DNA of 51,873 nt from Flavobacteriales bacterium (GTDB lineage Bacteria; Bacteroidota; Bacteroidia; Flavobacteriales_F; PHOS-HE28): the NCBI GenBank assembly GCA_018057455.1, contig JAGPDT010000018.1, positions 1 through 51,873 on the forward strand. The letters run 5' to 3'. The position numbers and the translations under genes were made by a program. How positions within the stretch are numbered: position 1 is the first letter of the stretch; every line of letters starts with the position of its first letter. This document shows, one piece after another, positions 42,780 through 51,039 of this stretch. The notes below the pieces were generated by a model. That model had not been told where the DNA came from and searched no databases. It saw nothing but the letters and a program-made list of their open reading frames with translations.

Positions 42780-43367
42780 TCATTCCTCCATGTACCGCAC
42801 CATGTCCGGCAAAGGCTTGCGATAGCCTTTGGGCCATTCCATGGCCGGATAGCCCAAGTAGAAAAGGCCCAGGCAACGATCCTCCTTGCCCAGCCCGATG
42901 AACTGCACCAGGGCTTCCCCGGTGGGCACCGCGCCGGTGCTCCAAAATGCGCCCAAGCCGTACGCCGCACAGGTCAAGTGCATGTTCTGGACGGCACAAG
43001 CCAGTGCAAAAAGCTCTTCCTGCAGCGGGATCTTGCCTTTCGGGTCAGGGGTCATCCCCAATGCGATCACCACGCTGCTTTGGAGGGGCCGTTGCACGTG
43101 GTTGTCGTACTTGCGTTGTAAAAAACGCCCGGCCGGCGTAGTCCGTTGGTATTCGCGGCCCAGGAAACCGGAAAGCCGTTCGCGTGCCTTGCCGGTGAAG
43201 ACCACGAAGCGCCAGGGCTGGGTCATGCCATGGGTGGGGGCCCAGATCGCGTTGCCGAGCACTTGGTCGATCACGTCGCGCTGCACCTCACGCGGGCTGA
43301 AGTCCTTGGGCTGGATGGTCCGCCGGTCGCGGATGAGTCCGGTGATCTCACTGATGCTGTATCGCAT
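42780..43367 (-). CDS. Nitroreductase family protein
   Basis: The 195-residue flavoprotein shows nitroreductase-type motifs. RDRRTIQPKDFSPREVQ gives the N-terminal Arg-rich FMN phosphate site, then NAIWAPTHGMTQPWRFVVFTG, then ALACAVQNMHLTCAAYGLGAFWSTG near residue 140. A C-terminal LGLFYLGYP segment completes the fold. It would reduce nitro or quinone substrates with NAD(P)H and FMN; the physiological substrate is unknown. The ATG at 43367 was chosen because upstream codons lack family similarity. It is convergent with the OstA-like gene and divergent from the secreted protein gene. Confidence 0.9.
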   Translation of the reverse strand: MRYSISEITGLIRDRRTIQPKDFSPREVQRDVIDQVLGNAIWAPTHGMTQPWRFVVFTGKARERLSGFLGREYQRTTPAGRFLQRKYDNHVQRPLQSSVVIALGMTPDPKGKIPLQEELFALACAVQNMHLTCAAYGLGAFWSTGAVPTGEALVQFIGLGKEDRCLGLFYLGYPAMEWPKGYRKPLPDMVRYMEE

Positions 43368-43457
43368 GTTGTTCAATTGGAGGTGCAAATTGACGATGAT
43401 CCGCTCGATCGCCGTGACGGGGTCTTCAGGGCAACGTTCCGGCACCGGCCCCTGTCT

Positions 43458-43465
43458 TAGGTTTG
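43458..43465 (+). promoter_or_regulatory. -7 box for the secreted protein at 43489
   Basis: TAGGTTTG fits TAnnTTTG and ends 23 bases before the ATG. A short A-run (CAAAAAAG) lies between the box and the start. No clear -33 element. Confidence 0.5.
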
Positions 43466-43488
43466 AACCCCAAAAAAGCAGCCTTCAG

Positions 43489-44538
43489 ATGGTTCTTGGA
43501 CGATATACAGCGTCGGTCTTGTTCTGTTCAATCGTTGGTGCCGCCACTGCGCAGATCACCCTGGCCCCCGAAGACAACCTGCCCGTGACCGGCACTTCAT
43601 TCCCGGCCCATCGCGGGGCGTATGTACCGCCGGTGGCCGGTGGGGCCGGTCTGTTGTTCGATCTCAGCGCTGCAACGCCCACCTCGGTGGCCACCTATCA
43701 GTGGCAAGATCCCGCCATGCTGCCCAACGGAGCGCTCTTCCCTGCTGCGCAGTTCGCCCTCACCAATGCCGGGGCGGACACGGTTTTCACGCAAGCCACG
43801 GCCAGCGGGATGGAACGCCTGGGCGATACCCAGACCATCTCGTTCCTGCTGCTGGGCGAGGAGTTCCATTTCACCACCGAATTCAGCGATCCCGTGCTGG
43901 AACTGGCCCTACCGGTCACCTATGGCCATGCGCCCTGGACGGACCTCTTCTCCGGCACATTCACCGTGGACGGCACCACCGCCACCCGCAGCGGCTCCAT
44001 CACCGGCGAAGCCGACGCATGGGGCTATTTGATCACGCCCGGCGGTACGGACACCGTGGAGGTGCTGCGTGTGAAAACCCGGATATCGGAAACAATCCCA
44101 TTGAACCTGAGCGGTTTCCTGGTCACCGCCACCCATACCCGGAACACCCACGCGTACTACCCCATGTGGGGTAAATACCCGCTGCTGAGCACTGTGTCCG
44201 ATACCTTGTCCTCTCCCTTCCTGACCCAGAATTTCGCTTACACGGAATGGATGGACAGTTCAGCCGTGGGAATTGCGGATCATGCCAGGGCCATGTACAA
44301 CCTGCTGATTTCCCCCAATCCGGCGTTCGAACGGGCTGCCGTGCAGGTGCCCGGTGCCATGCCGTTGCCCGCGGTTGCAACGGTCTTTGACCCACGGGGA
44401 ACAAGGGTGTCGCAGTACGTCGTGGGCGAGCGTAGGGTCGAGCTCAACGTGCAAGATTGGAAGGTCGGTGTTTACCAAGTGGTGTTGACCGGAAGTGATG
44501 GACGGCGGAGCACTGCACGCATGGTGGTTGCCCGTTGA
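43489..44538 (+). CDS. Secreted protein with T9SS sorting domain
   Basis: The 349-residue protein has a signal peptide ([21 protein letters not shown]). A beta-rich body follows, in which motifs such as [20 protein letters not shown] and [15 protein letters not shown] recur. The T9SS domain starts at [17 protein letters not shown] and ends with TARMVVAR. I recognise no named family for the body. The gene has its own -7 box. The downstream gene is fur-like, after a gap of about 200 bases. Confidence 0.82.
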   Translation: MVLGRYTASVLFCSIVGAATAQITLAPEDNLPVTGTSFPAHRGAYVPPVAGGAGLLFDLSAATPTSVATYQWQDPAMLPNGALFPAAQFALTNAGADTVFTQATASGMERLGDTQTISFLLLGEEFHFTTEFSDPVLELALPVTYGHAPWTDLFSGTFTVDGTTATRSGSITGEADAWGYLITPGGTDTVEVLRVKTRISETIPLNLSGFLVTATHTRNTHAYYPMWGKYPLLSTVSDTLSSPFLTQNFAYTEWMDSSAVGIADHARAMYNLLISPNPAFERAAVQVPGAMPLPAVATVFDPRGTRVSQYVVGERRVELNVQDWKVGVYQVVLTGSDGRRSTARMVVAR

Positions 44539-44729
44539 TCGTTGCATGGGTTGGCGGCACGAACCGACGCAATGTGACGTGGTGCGCCCTGGAAGACGCA
44601 GTTCAAACAGCGGATGACCGGCGGCCACCAGCCTATGGGGCGGGCCCGGTTCTTGGAGGCCTATGGACCGCTTGTTACGCCCCGCAATGCCAGCCGCCAT
44701 GCCCAAGGCCGCCCTTGCATTTCAAGAGC

Positions 44730-44737
44730 TACCTTCG
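44730..44737 (+). promoter_or_regulatory. -7 box for the fur-STAS-purA set
   Basis: TACCTTCG fits TAnnTTCG and ends seven bases before the ATG at 44745, implying a very short leader. Confidence 0.45.
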
Positions 44738-44744
44738 CCACGCC

Positions 44745-45245
44745 ATGAAGGCCCCGGAGATCCAGCAGAACGTGCACCACCTCTTCAGCGATTACCTCGA
44801 ACAGCAGGGGCATCGGAAGACGCCCGAGCGTTTCGCCATACTCAACGAGATCTACGCACAGCCGGGGCACTTCGACATCGAACGGCTCTACGTATCGATG
44901 AAGCGGAAGAAGTACCGCGTGAGCCGGGCCACCCTTTACAACACCATGGACCTGTTGTTGGATTGTAAACTCGTGCGCAAACACCAGTTCGGTTCCAACC
45001 AGGCCCAGTTTGAACGGGCCCACAGCTTCCGCCAGCACGACCATGTGATCTGCACCAACTGCAGCAAGGTGATGGAATTCTGCGACCCCCGCATCCAGCA
45101 CATCCGCAGCACCGTGGCCGAGGTCATGGGCTTCGAGGTGAGCCACCACGCCATGCATATCTACGGGCTTTGCCCCGACTGCATCAATGAACGCAAGCGC
45201 AAACATGACCAGCACAGCAACGGACAAACCCGCATTCAGCCTTAA
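44745..45245 (+). CDS. Fur-family metal-responsive regulator
   Basis: The 166-residue protein has an N-terminal winged helix (about 1-85) with [20 protein letters not shown] and [15 protein letters not shown]. The C-terminal dimerisation part has [20 protein letters not shown] and LCPDC, in which two CxxC pairs bind structural zinc. The regulatory metal cannot be read from sequence; Fur, Zur and PerR are all possible. A basic tail of about 15 residues follows the second CxxC. The STAS gene starts inside its last 41 bases. Confidence 0.92.
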   Translation: MKAPEIQQNVHHLFSDYLEQQGHRKTPERFAILNEIYAQPGHFDIERLYVSMKRKKYRVSRATLYNTMDLLLDCKLVRKHQFGSNQAQFERAHSFRQHDHVICTNCSKVMEFCDPRIQHIRSTVAEVMGFEVSHHAMHIYGLCPDCINERKRKHDQHSNGQTRIQP

Positions 45246-45579
45246 CGTCACCGACCAGCAGGGCGCCAAGGTGTTCCATCTCCATGGCCGCCTGATGGAC
45301 CAGCAGCAGGCCGACCACCTCATGCAGGTGCTCGACACCCATTTGAAAAGCAACGAGGGCGTGAACGTGGTGCTGGACATGGGTGAACTGGTGTACATGA
45401 ACAGCACCGGCCTGAACATCATGATCAGCGTGTTCACCCGCACCCGCAACGCCGGAGGCCAGGTCGTGTTGGCCGCCATCTCCCACGGTGTCCGCCAACT
45501 CTTCGTGGTCACCAAGCTCGATACCGTATTCCCCATATTGGACACCGTGGAACTGGCCTTGGCCAAGTTGCGCGCCTGA
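45205..45579 (+). CDS. STAS-domain anti-sigma factor antagonist
   Basis: The 124-residue protein has the STAS fold: beta strand [11 protein letters not shown], helix [11 protein letters not shown], then [20 protein letters not shown]. The phosphorylatable Ser67 stands in NSTGL, where characterised members have D-S-S/T-G-L. The phosphorylation partner (anti-sigma kinase) and sigma factor are not in this window. I chose the ATG at 45205, 41 bases inside fur; the next ATG would remove the first strand. purA begins three bases after the stop, so the three genes are likely co-transcribed. Confidence 0.85.
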   Translation: MTSTATDKPAFSLNVTDQQGAKVFHLHGRLMDQQQADHLMQVLDTHLKSNEGVNVVLDMGELVYMNSTGLNIMISVFTRTRNAGGQVVLAAISHGVRQLFVVTKLDTVFPILDTVELALAKLRA

Positions 45580-45582
45580 AGC

Positions 45583-46857
45583 ATGGCAGCACAAGTGGAC
45601 GTTATCCTCGGCGCCCAATGGGGCGATGAGGGAAAGGGCAAGGTGGTGGACGTGGTCGCCCCGGACTACGCCGTGATCGCCCGTTTCCAGGGCGGGCCCA
45701 ATGCGGGGCACACACTCATTTTCGACGGTAAGAAGCACGTGCTCCACACTATCCCCAGCGGGGTGTTCAGGCCGGGCGTTTGGAACCTGGTGGGCAACGG
45801 CGTGGTGATCGATCCGGTGATCTTCATGGCCGAAGTGAAAGGGTTGGAAGCCGCCGGCGTGGATGTACGCGCCAAGCTGCTCATCAGCCGGCGGGCACAC
45901 TTGATCCTCCCCACGCACCGGGCCCTGGATGCCGCCAGCGAGGCCGACAAAGGCGCGGGCAAGATCGGCAGCACCCTCAAGGGCATCGGGCCCACCTACA
46001 TGGACAAGACCGGCCGCAACGGCCTGCGGGTGGGCGATATCGAACACCCCGATTTCAGGGAACGCTACCAGGCCTTGGTAACCAAGCATGAACGGCTCTT
46101 CGCCATCCATCACCACCAGCCCGAATGGAAGAGCAAGGAAGCCGAATGGCTCAAGGCCATTGAGGCCTTGAAGGATTTCAACCTGGTCGATAGCGAGCAA
46201 TGGCTCCACGAACAGCTGAACGCCGGGCGTTCCGTGATGGCCGAAGGCGCCCAAGGCACCTTGCTGGACATCGATTTCGGCACTTATCCGTTCGTGACCT
46301 CAAGCAACACCATCAGTGCCGGCGCCTGTACCGGATTGGGCGTAGGGCCCTCGCGTATCGGCAAGGTCATCGGCATCTTCAAGGCCTACAGCACCCGCGT
46401 GGGCAGCGGTCCGTTCCCCACCGAGCTGCATGACCATACCGGCGAGGCGATCCGCGTGGCAGGCAAAGAGTTCGGGGCCACTACGGGGCGGCCGCGCCGT
46501 TGCGGCTGGCTGGACCTCCCGGCCCTGCGCTTCGCCGTGATGATCAACGGTGTCACTGAGCTGGCCATGATGAAGGCGGACGTGCTCAGCGGCATGGATT
46601 CCGTGCGGGTCTGCACCGGTTATCAGATCGGCGGACAAGAGCGCGGGAGTTTCCCCTTCGAACTGGCCGATGATGTGATACCGGTCTACGCCGACTTGAA
46701 AGGCTGGGCTGCCCTGGATGCCAACCGGCCCCTGCCGCAAGAGGTGGAAGCGTACATCGCCTTCATTGAACAGGCCGTGGGCGTACCGGTGCGCATCGTG
46801 TCCGTGGGGCCGGACCGGGCAGCGACCATGGTGCGCCATTCCGCCATGGCGCACTGA
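45583..46857 (+). CDS. purA: Adenylosuccinate synthetase
   Basis: The 424-residue enzyme makes adenylosuccinate from IMP, aspartate and GTP in AMP synthesis. Family motifs are GAQWGDEGKGKVVDVVA at the N-terminus (nucleotide loop), GGPNAGHTL, KGIGPTYMDK, MAEGAQGTLLDIDFGTYPF and GRPRRCGWLDLPALR. The length is standard. The start is near the STAS gene stop and an ATG at 45583 fits the conserved N-terminus. Confidence 0.97.
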   Translation: MAAQVDVILGAQWGDEGKGKVVDVVAPDYAVIARFQGGPNAGHTLIFDGKKHVLHTIPSGVFRPGVWNLVGNGVVIDPVIFMAEVKGLEAAGVDVRAKLLISRRAHLILPTHRALDAASEADKGAGKIGSTLKGIGPTYMDKTGRNGLRVGDIEHPDFRERYQALVTKHERLFAIHHHQPEWKSKEAEWLKAIEALKDFNLVDSEQWLHEQLNAGRSVMAEGAQGTLLDIDFGTYPFVTSSNTISAGACTGLGVGPSRIGKVIGIFKAYSTRVGSGPFPTELHDHTGEAIRVAGKEFGATTGRPRRCGWLDLPALRFAVMINGVTELAMMKADVLSGMDSVRVCTGYQIGGQERGSFPFELADDVIPVYADLKGWAALDANRPLPQEVEAYIAFIEQAVGVPVRIVSVGPDRAATMVRHSAMAH

Positions 46858-46867
46858 CCCCTCCAGC

Positions 46868-48220
46868 ATGGCGGGCAAGCGGGCGCGAAGGCAAGGACCG
46901 CCGCGTGCAGCGGTAGTACTTCCACCCTCCGTGCAGCAGCTATTGGGCACGGAGGCCGGTGACTTGCTCAAGGCCTTGCATGCACCCGCTCCGGTGAGCA
47001 TCCGGCTCAACCCGGTGAAGCACGCGGGCATGGAGGCCGAATGCGTGCCTTGGTGCGGCCAGGGCAGGTACCTGGGCGAACGCCCTGTGTTCACCTTGGA
47101 CCCCCTGCTCCATGCCGGTGCCTATTACGTGCAGGAGGCCTCCAGTATGCTCGTGCAACAAGCCTATCGCGCCTGTTGCGGCCTCCCGGCCGATCCCGTG
47201 GTGCTTGACCTGTGCGCGGCGCCCGGCGGAAAAACCACGCATCTGGCCGCCTTGCTGCCCGAACGTGCCTTATTGATCGGCAATGAACCGGTGCGCAGCC
47301 GGATCCCGGCCCTCAGCGAGAACCTTTGGAAGTGGGGCAGGCCCAACACCGTGATCACGGCGGCGGCACCCGGGCAATTCCTGCCCATGGGCGCGTTCTG
47401 CGACCTCATTCTGGTGGATGCACCCTGCTCCGGCGAAGGCATGTTCCGCAAAGACCCGCAAGCCCGGGCACAATGGGGGGCCAACTTGGTACGCACCTGC
47501 GCCGCGCGCCAGCAGAACATCCTCGATTCCGCTTGGGCCTTGCTGAAACCGGGCGGCTATCTGATCTACAGCACCTGCACATGGGAGATGGCCGAGAACG
47601 AGGGCCAGGTGGAGCGGTTGCAGGGGCACGGGGCGGACCCGGTGCCGATCCCGGTGGAGCAGGATTGGGGCGTGGTTGCCACACCGGTTGGCCTGCGCTG
47701 CTACCCGCACCGCCTGCGTGGCGAAGGTTTCTTCATCTCCCTCTTGCGCAAACCGATGCCGGACAACAGGCCGGAGACAGCTCAAGCTGCCGGCAAGGAT
47801 GGCCCTGATCTGCCGCCGGAACTGGTGCCGTGGTTCCGGGAGCCGGATGACCAATGTGCTATTGCGCATAGTGCGCTGCTGCATGTGGTGAACAAACGGT
47901 GGCACCAGGTGGTGCACGGGCTGGGCGCAACAGTGCCCCTGGTGGCACCTGGTATCCCTGTGGCCCTGCGCAAGGGTGAGGCCTGGTTCCCGCATCCCGC
48001 ACTGGCGCTCAATGGTCTGTTGCGCCATGCGGCATTCACCCGGCTCGACCTGGACCTGGACCACGCACGGCGCTACCTGCAGGGCGAGGCAATACAGGCT
48101 ACGGGGGCCATGGGAACGGCCTTGGTGCGCTACAACGCGCTGGGCCTGGGATGGGCCCATGGTGCGGGCAACAGGTGGAACAATTTATGGCATCCGGCCT
48201 GGCGGATCCGCATGCGGTAG
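46868..48220 (+). CDS. RsmF/NOL1-NOP2-sun-type rRNA methyltransferase
   Basis: The 450-residue protein has the SAM-binding motif VLDLCAAPGGKTTHLA, the Asp-containing DAPCSGEGMFRKD (with the second catalytic Cys) and STCTWEMAENEGQVE (catalytic Cys in TCT). These mark RNA cytosine-C5 methyltransferases of the RsmF group. A C-terminal extension (about 310-450) likely includes the RNA-binding part. The specific rRNA position is not read from sequence. It starts ten bases after purA and is probably part of the same transcript. Confidence 0.93.
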   Translation: MAGKRARRQGPPRAAVVLPPSVQQLLGTEAGDLLKALHAPAPVSIRLNPVKHAGMEAECVPWCGQGRYLGERPVFTLDPLLHAGAYYVQEASSMLVQQAYRACCGLPADPVVLDLCAAPGGKTTHLAALLPERALLIGNEPVRSRIPALSENLWKWGRPNTVITAAAPGQFLPMGAFCDLILVDAPCSGEGMFRKDPQARAQWGANLVRTCAARQQNILDSAWALLKPGGYLIYSTCTWEMAENEGQVERLQGHGADPVPIPVEQDWGVVATPVGLRCYPHRLRGEGFFISLLRKPMPDNRPETAQAAGKDGPDLPPELVPWFREPDDQCAIAHSALLHVVNKRWHQVVHGLGATVPLVAPGIPVALRKGEAWFPHPALALNGLLRHAAFTRLDLDLDHARRYLQGEAIQATGAMGTALVRYNALGLGWAHGAGNRWNNLWHPAWRIRMR

Positions 48221-48254
48221 GCTTGGATCTTGCAGCCGTTATTTTGCACCAGCC

Positions 48255-49013
48255 ATGTCCATGCTCGATCGATCCCTGGTCCTGTTCGACCGCCACAAGT
48301 ATGGCATCATCGGCACGCTCATGGTGCACACCTTGGTGCTGATGGTGCTCAACCTCAGCCTCGTTCGGGCTACCAACTACCCGGCCAAGGCCGAGCCGAT
48401 CGAGCTGGTGCTGGAGGCCGAGCTGCCTCCTGTTGCGCAAGCCGAGGAGCAGCAACCGCTGGCGCAGGATCCCTCCACGCCACAGCCGGTCACCAATTTG
48501 GCCAGCAACAGCACGGCCACCACCAGCCCGCTGCTATCACGCGGGGCGCAACAACGCATGGCCGAACATGTGGAACGCGACCTGCTGGACATGGAGAAGG
48601 CGGAGTTTGACCGGCTGGCTGCACAGCGAAAGGCCGAAGGCAAGGAGATCACCGTGCCTACCCTGGATCCCAGCAAATTCGACAAGAGCAATTACATGCA
48701 GAAACAGGCCCCGAAACCGGTGAAAGTGGAAGGGCTGACCACCGTGGCGTACGACTTGGTGGGCCGATCACATCTGGTGTTGGACGTGCCTGCTTATCTG
48801 TGCAAGGGCAGCGGAAGGATCGTTGTACAGGTGGCCGTGGACCGGTCCGGGGTAGTGACCAAGGCGGAACTGGACCCGGCTGCCAGCTCGGCCACCACAG
48901 GCTGTATTGCCGAGCATGCATTGGCGTCCGCAACACAGGCCCGCTTCACTAACCTGGCTTCCGCACCGCAGCCACAGCGGGGTACCATAACCTATGTTTT
49001 CCTAGCGCAATAG
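48255..49013 (+). CDS. TonB-like energy transducer protein
   Basis: The 252-residue protein has a single N-terminal transmembrane helix (about 18-38, IIGTLMVHTLVLMVLNLSL). A Pro/Gln/Glu-rich linker (AELPPVAQAEEQQPLAQ and PSTPQPV) and a charged helix (about 95-150) follow. The C-terminal domain has GSGRIVVQVAVDRSGVVTKAEL and ends GTITYVFLAQ, similar to TonB C-termini. TonB-type proteins transmit proton motive force to outer-membrane receptors. A second ATG at 48261 is possible. A near-consensus TTATTTTG box lies eight bases before the ATG. Confidence 0.8.
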   Translation: MSMLDRSLVLFDRHKYGIIGTLMVHTLVLMVLNLSLVRATNYPAKAEPIELVLEAELPPVAQAEEQQPLAQDPSTPQPVTNLASNSTATTSPLLSRGAQQRMAEHVERDLLDMEKAEFDRLAAQRKAEGKEITVPTLDPSKFDKSNYMQKQAPKPVKVEGLTTVAYDLVGRSHLVLDVPAYLCKGSGRIVVQVAVDRSGVVTKAELDPAASSATTGCIAEHALASATQARFTNLASAPQPQRGTITYVFLAQ

Positions 49014-49016
49014 GAC

Positions 49017-49053
49017 ATTATGGCATGTGCTATGCGTGGATGCTTGCCATAAT
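49017..49053. repeat. AT-rich inverted repeat after the TonB-like gene
   Basis: Arms ATTATGGCA (49017-49025) and TGCCATAAT (49045-49053) are perfect and flank a 19-base spacer. The area around it is unusually AT-rich for this GC-rich window. It could be an operator or terminator between the TonB-like gene and hsp20. Confidence 0.5.
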
Positions 49054-49160
49054 AACACATGTTACAGTGTAGATTGGTTCATTCCGGCAGTTGAAGCCCA
49101 ACGGCATTGGGTTGGATGGCGGGGCATCACAGACCCTGATCAACCATAAGCCAACTCAAA

Positions 49161-49601
49161 ATGACCTACACCAAAGACCTTGCGTTCCCCACCACGATCC
49201 GGCCCTTTACCGATGTGCTGGACCGTTTTCTGGGTGAGCTGGACCCCTTCAACGGCGGCACCACGCTGAAGCACATCACGCCACGGGTGAACATCATTGA
49301 AGATGAAAAGGCCTATCAACTGGAGGTGCAAGCACCCGGTTTTGCCAAGGAGGACCTGAAATTGAACCTGGAACAGGACGTGCTCACCATCCGTGGGGAG
49401 AAGGAGCAACGTGCACAGAAGGAGAGCGGCCGCTACACGCGGCGGGAGTTTGCCAGCCAAGCCTTCAGCCGCAGCTTCCGTTTGCCCGAGCTGGTGGACA
49501 GCGAAGGCATCCGTGCCGATCATGTGGACGGAGTGCTCAGCATCACCCTCCCCAAGAAGGCCGCCGTGAAACCGGCCACCAAGCAGATCAGCATAGGCTG
49601 A
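49161..49601 (+). CDS. Hsp20-family small heat-shock protein
   Basis: The 146-residue protein has the alpha-crystallin domain: PRVNIIEDEKAYQLEVQAPG, then DLKLNLEQDVLTIRGEKEQ, then YTRREFASQAFSRSFRLPE and the IRADHVDGVLSITLPKKA ending. Such proteins bind unfolded proteins as oligomers. The upstream AT-rich repeat could be part of its control. The next gene, an uncharacterised small protein, lies 99 bases downstream beyond a hairpin. Confidence 0.95.
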   Translation: MTYTKDLAFPTTIRPFTDVLDRFLGELDPFNGGTTLKHITPRVNIIEDEKAYQLEVQAPGFAKEDLKLNLEQDVLTIRGEKEQRAQKESGRYTRREFASQAFSRSFRLPELVDSEGIRADHVDGVLSITLPKKAAVKPATKQISIG

Positions 49602-49611
49602 ACAGGTGCGT

Positions 49612-49638
49612 CCGGGCCCCGGTACCGCCGGGGCCCGG
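49612..49638. terminator. GC hairpin after hsp20
   Basis: A perfect 11-bp stem CCGGGCCCCGG/CCGGGGCCCGG with a 5-base loop lies ten bases after the hsp20 stop. No T-run follows, so termination is tentative. Confidence 0.55.
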
Positions 49639-49700
49639 CACGGCCCGGTGGCTTGCCAGGCCTGCAACTTCATCCACCCGATCACGTTGAAACGACCACC

Positions 49701-49907
49701 ATGGCCATAGCATTGATCGACTATTACAAAGAGGTGTTATCGAAGATCAGCTTTGCGGACCGGGCGGTGTTCCGCAAGGAATTGCGCAAGGCATTCCGCC
49801 GTTTGCTTCCCGAGGAGCGGGAAGACTTGAAGCAATGGTACCGTTCCTTCTGCGTGTGCAGGGTGGAGGAGCAAGGATCGGACGAAAGTGCGCGGATGCA
49901 AGCCTGA
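49701..49907 (+). CDS. Small uncharacterised protein
   Basis: The 68-residue product starts MAIALIDYYKEVLSKISFAD and has a basic central helix (RKELRKAFRRLLPEERED) then a Cys pair in FCVCRV. I recognise no family. The ATG at 49701 is preferred over an upstream in-frame ATG at 49653 that would overlap the hairpin spacer. It sits between hsp20 and a convergent membrane-protein gene. Small basic helical proteins of this size occur in many bacteria, so a real gene is plausible but not proven. Confidence 0.55.
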   Translation: MAIALIDYYKEVLSKISFADRAVFRKELRKAFRRLLPEEREDLKQWYRSFCVCRVEEQGSDESARMQA

Positions 49908-49918
49908 ACGGGACAAGT

Positions 49919-50626
49919 TCAGTTGAAGTGCTTGCTGCGCCAAGCCTCCGCGCTGAACTGCCCGAAGAAGGTGAACCAGCACAAGGAGGTGGCTGCACCA
50001 GCCAATGAGGCGATGCAGACGAAAGCACCGAACCGGTGGAGTCCCCACCAATCCGCCATGGGGTCGGAGGCCAGCAAACGGGTGGGGAGGAGTGCGGCCA
50101 ACACCACCGCAAACACCGTCACCGTTCCCACCAGGTGCGCCCAATTGCGCACGGGCCAGCCCAGCACCGCACGCAAGGGGTGCATGTCGCGTCCCCAACG
50201 GTGCAGGAGGTAGTAGGAGCCGTTGCTCAATGGGATGAACAGAACGGGGTCGGCATCACTATCGCACAACTGGAACCGTTGGGCCGGTGCCAGCATCATA
50301 AAGCCATGAACGGGTTTGCCCATCTCGTGTTCCAAGTGCCGCACAGCTTGGACGGCCTGGGCGGGCAGGCGGCCTTTGTATCGACCGGACGGGAGGAAAC
50401 GCAACCTGTACTTGATGCAGGTGCGCCGGATATCCTCAAGGCCGAACATCCGCTCCGGGTCCAAGCCATCGAGTTGGTTCCGCCGGTGCTTCAGGCTGGC
50501 ATGAATGGCTGCACGGACCAACTGGTCCTGTTTCTCCTCCTGTTCCAGGATGGAGTAGGTTTCCTGCATGACAGCCCCTTGGCCCCTGAGCAGGCTGGTC
50601 AGTTCATCCACCTTGGTGCGTGCCAT
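49919..50626 (-). CDS. Uncharacterised protein with two C-terminal transmembrane helices
   Basis: The 235-residue protein has an N-terminal helical, coiled-coil-like part (about 1-60, LLRGQGAVMQETYSILEQEE), a central region with RFLPSGRYKGRLP and FELCDSDADPVLFIPLSNGS-like strands, and two hydrophobic helices at about 165-182 and 197-220. I do not recognise a family. No signal peptide is visible, so the membrane anchor is C-terminal. It is in a cluster with stress-type genes, which gives at best a weak hint of role. Confidence 0.65.
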   Translation of the reverse strand: MARTKVDELTSLLRGQGAVMQETYSILEQEEKQDQLVRAAIHASLKHRRNQLDGLDPERMFGLEDIRRTCIKYRLRFLPSGRYKGRLPAQAVQAVRHLEHEMGKPVHGFMMLAPAQRFQLCDSDADPVLFIPLSNGSYYLLHRWGRDMHPLRAVLGWPVRNWAHLVGTVTVFAVVLAALLPTRLLASDPMADWWGLHRFGAFVCIASLAGAATSLCWFTFFGQFSAEAWRSKHFN

Positions 50627-50675
50627 TCCGGGCTGGTTTACCGGAGCTGTTCCGGTGGTTCACGGCAAACGGCAG

Positions 50676-50984
50676 TTAGGCCTCCATGTTCTCGGGGCTG
50701 GCCTGGGCCTGCAGTTCCAGCCCGGGTTGCGGTGCGCGCAGTTTGCAGGTGGCCCGGATCGTTCCCGGCCCATTCTCCACCACGGCGTGCCAAATGCCAT
50801 CAAAAGGCAAGGCGAAGCGGATCATGTTGTCCTCTTCCTTCCCTTTGAAATACGTGTGTGTGCGCCCTGCGCCGTAATGCTTGAATTCCTTGGCGGTCAT
50901 GAACTTCACCTTGGCCGGTGCGTTCAATTCCACTTCGATCACTTCATGCCGCTTGGCCGGGTATTTCCTGTAGAGGAACTTCAT
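50676..50984 (-). CDS. DUF1883 domain protein
   Basis: The 102-residue protein matches the DUF1883 pattern: MKFLYRKYPAKRHEVIEVEL, NAPAKVKFMTAKEFKHY, the GRTHTYFKG turn, and IRFALPFDGIWHAVVENG. DUF1883 proteins are small cytoplasmic or secreted proteins of unknown function, some linked to TIR-type domains. The ATG at 50984 gives the conserved N-terminus. It is co-oriented with the membrane protein gene and 55 bases after the tandem UspA gene. Confidence 0.8.
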   Translation of the reverse strand: MKFLYRKYPAKRHEVIEVELNAPAKVKFMTAKEFKHYGAGRTHTYFKGKEEDNMIRFALPFDGIWHAVVENGPGTIRATCKLRAPQPGLELQAQASPENMEA

Positions 50985-51039
50985 GTGTCGGGGGTTGGCA
51001 GGGCTAAGTTAAGCGACGTGTGCCATGGTGCCCAAAGGC

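Noticed and set aside
49601-49700. Alternative start of the small protein at 49653
   Set aside because: It would prepend 16 poorly conserved residues after the hsp20 hairpin; the ATG at 49701 is simpler.
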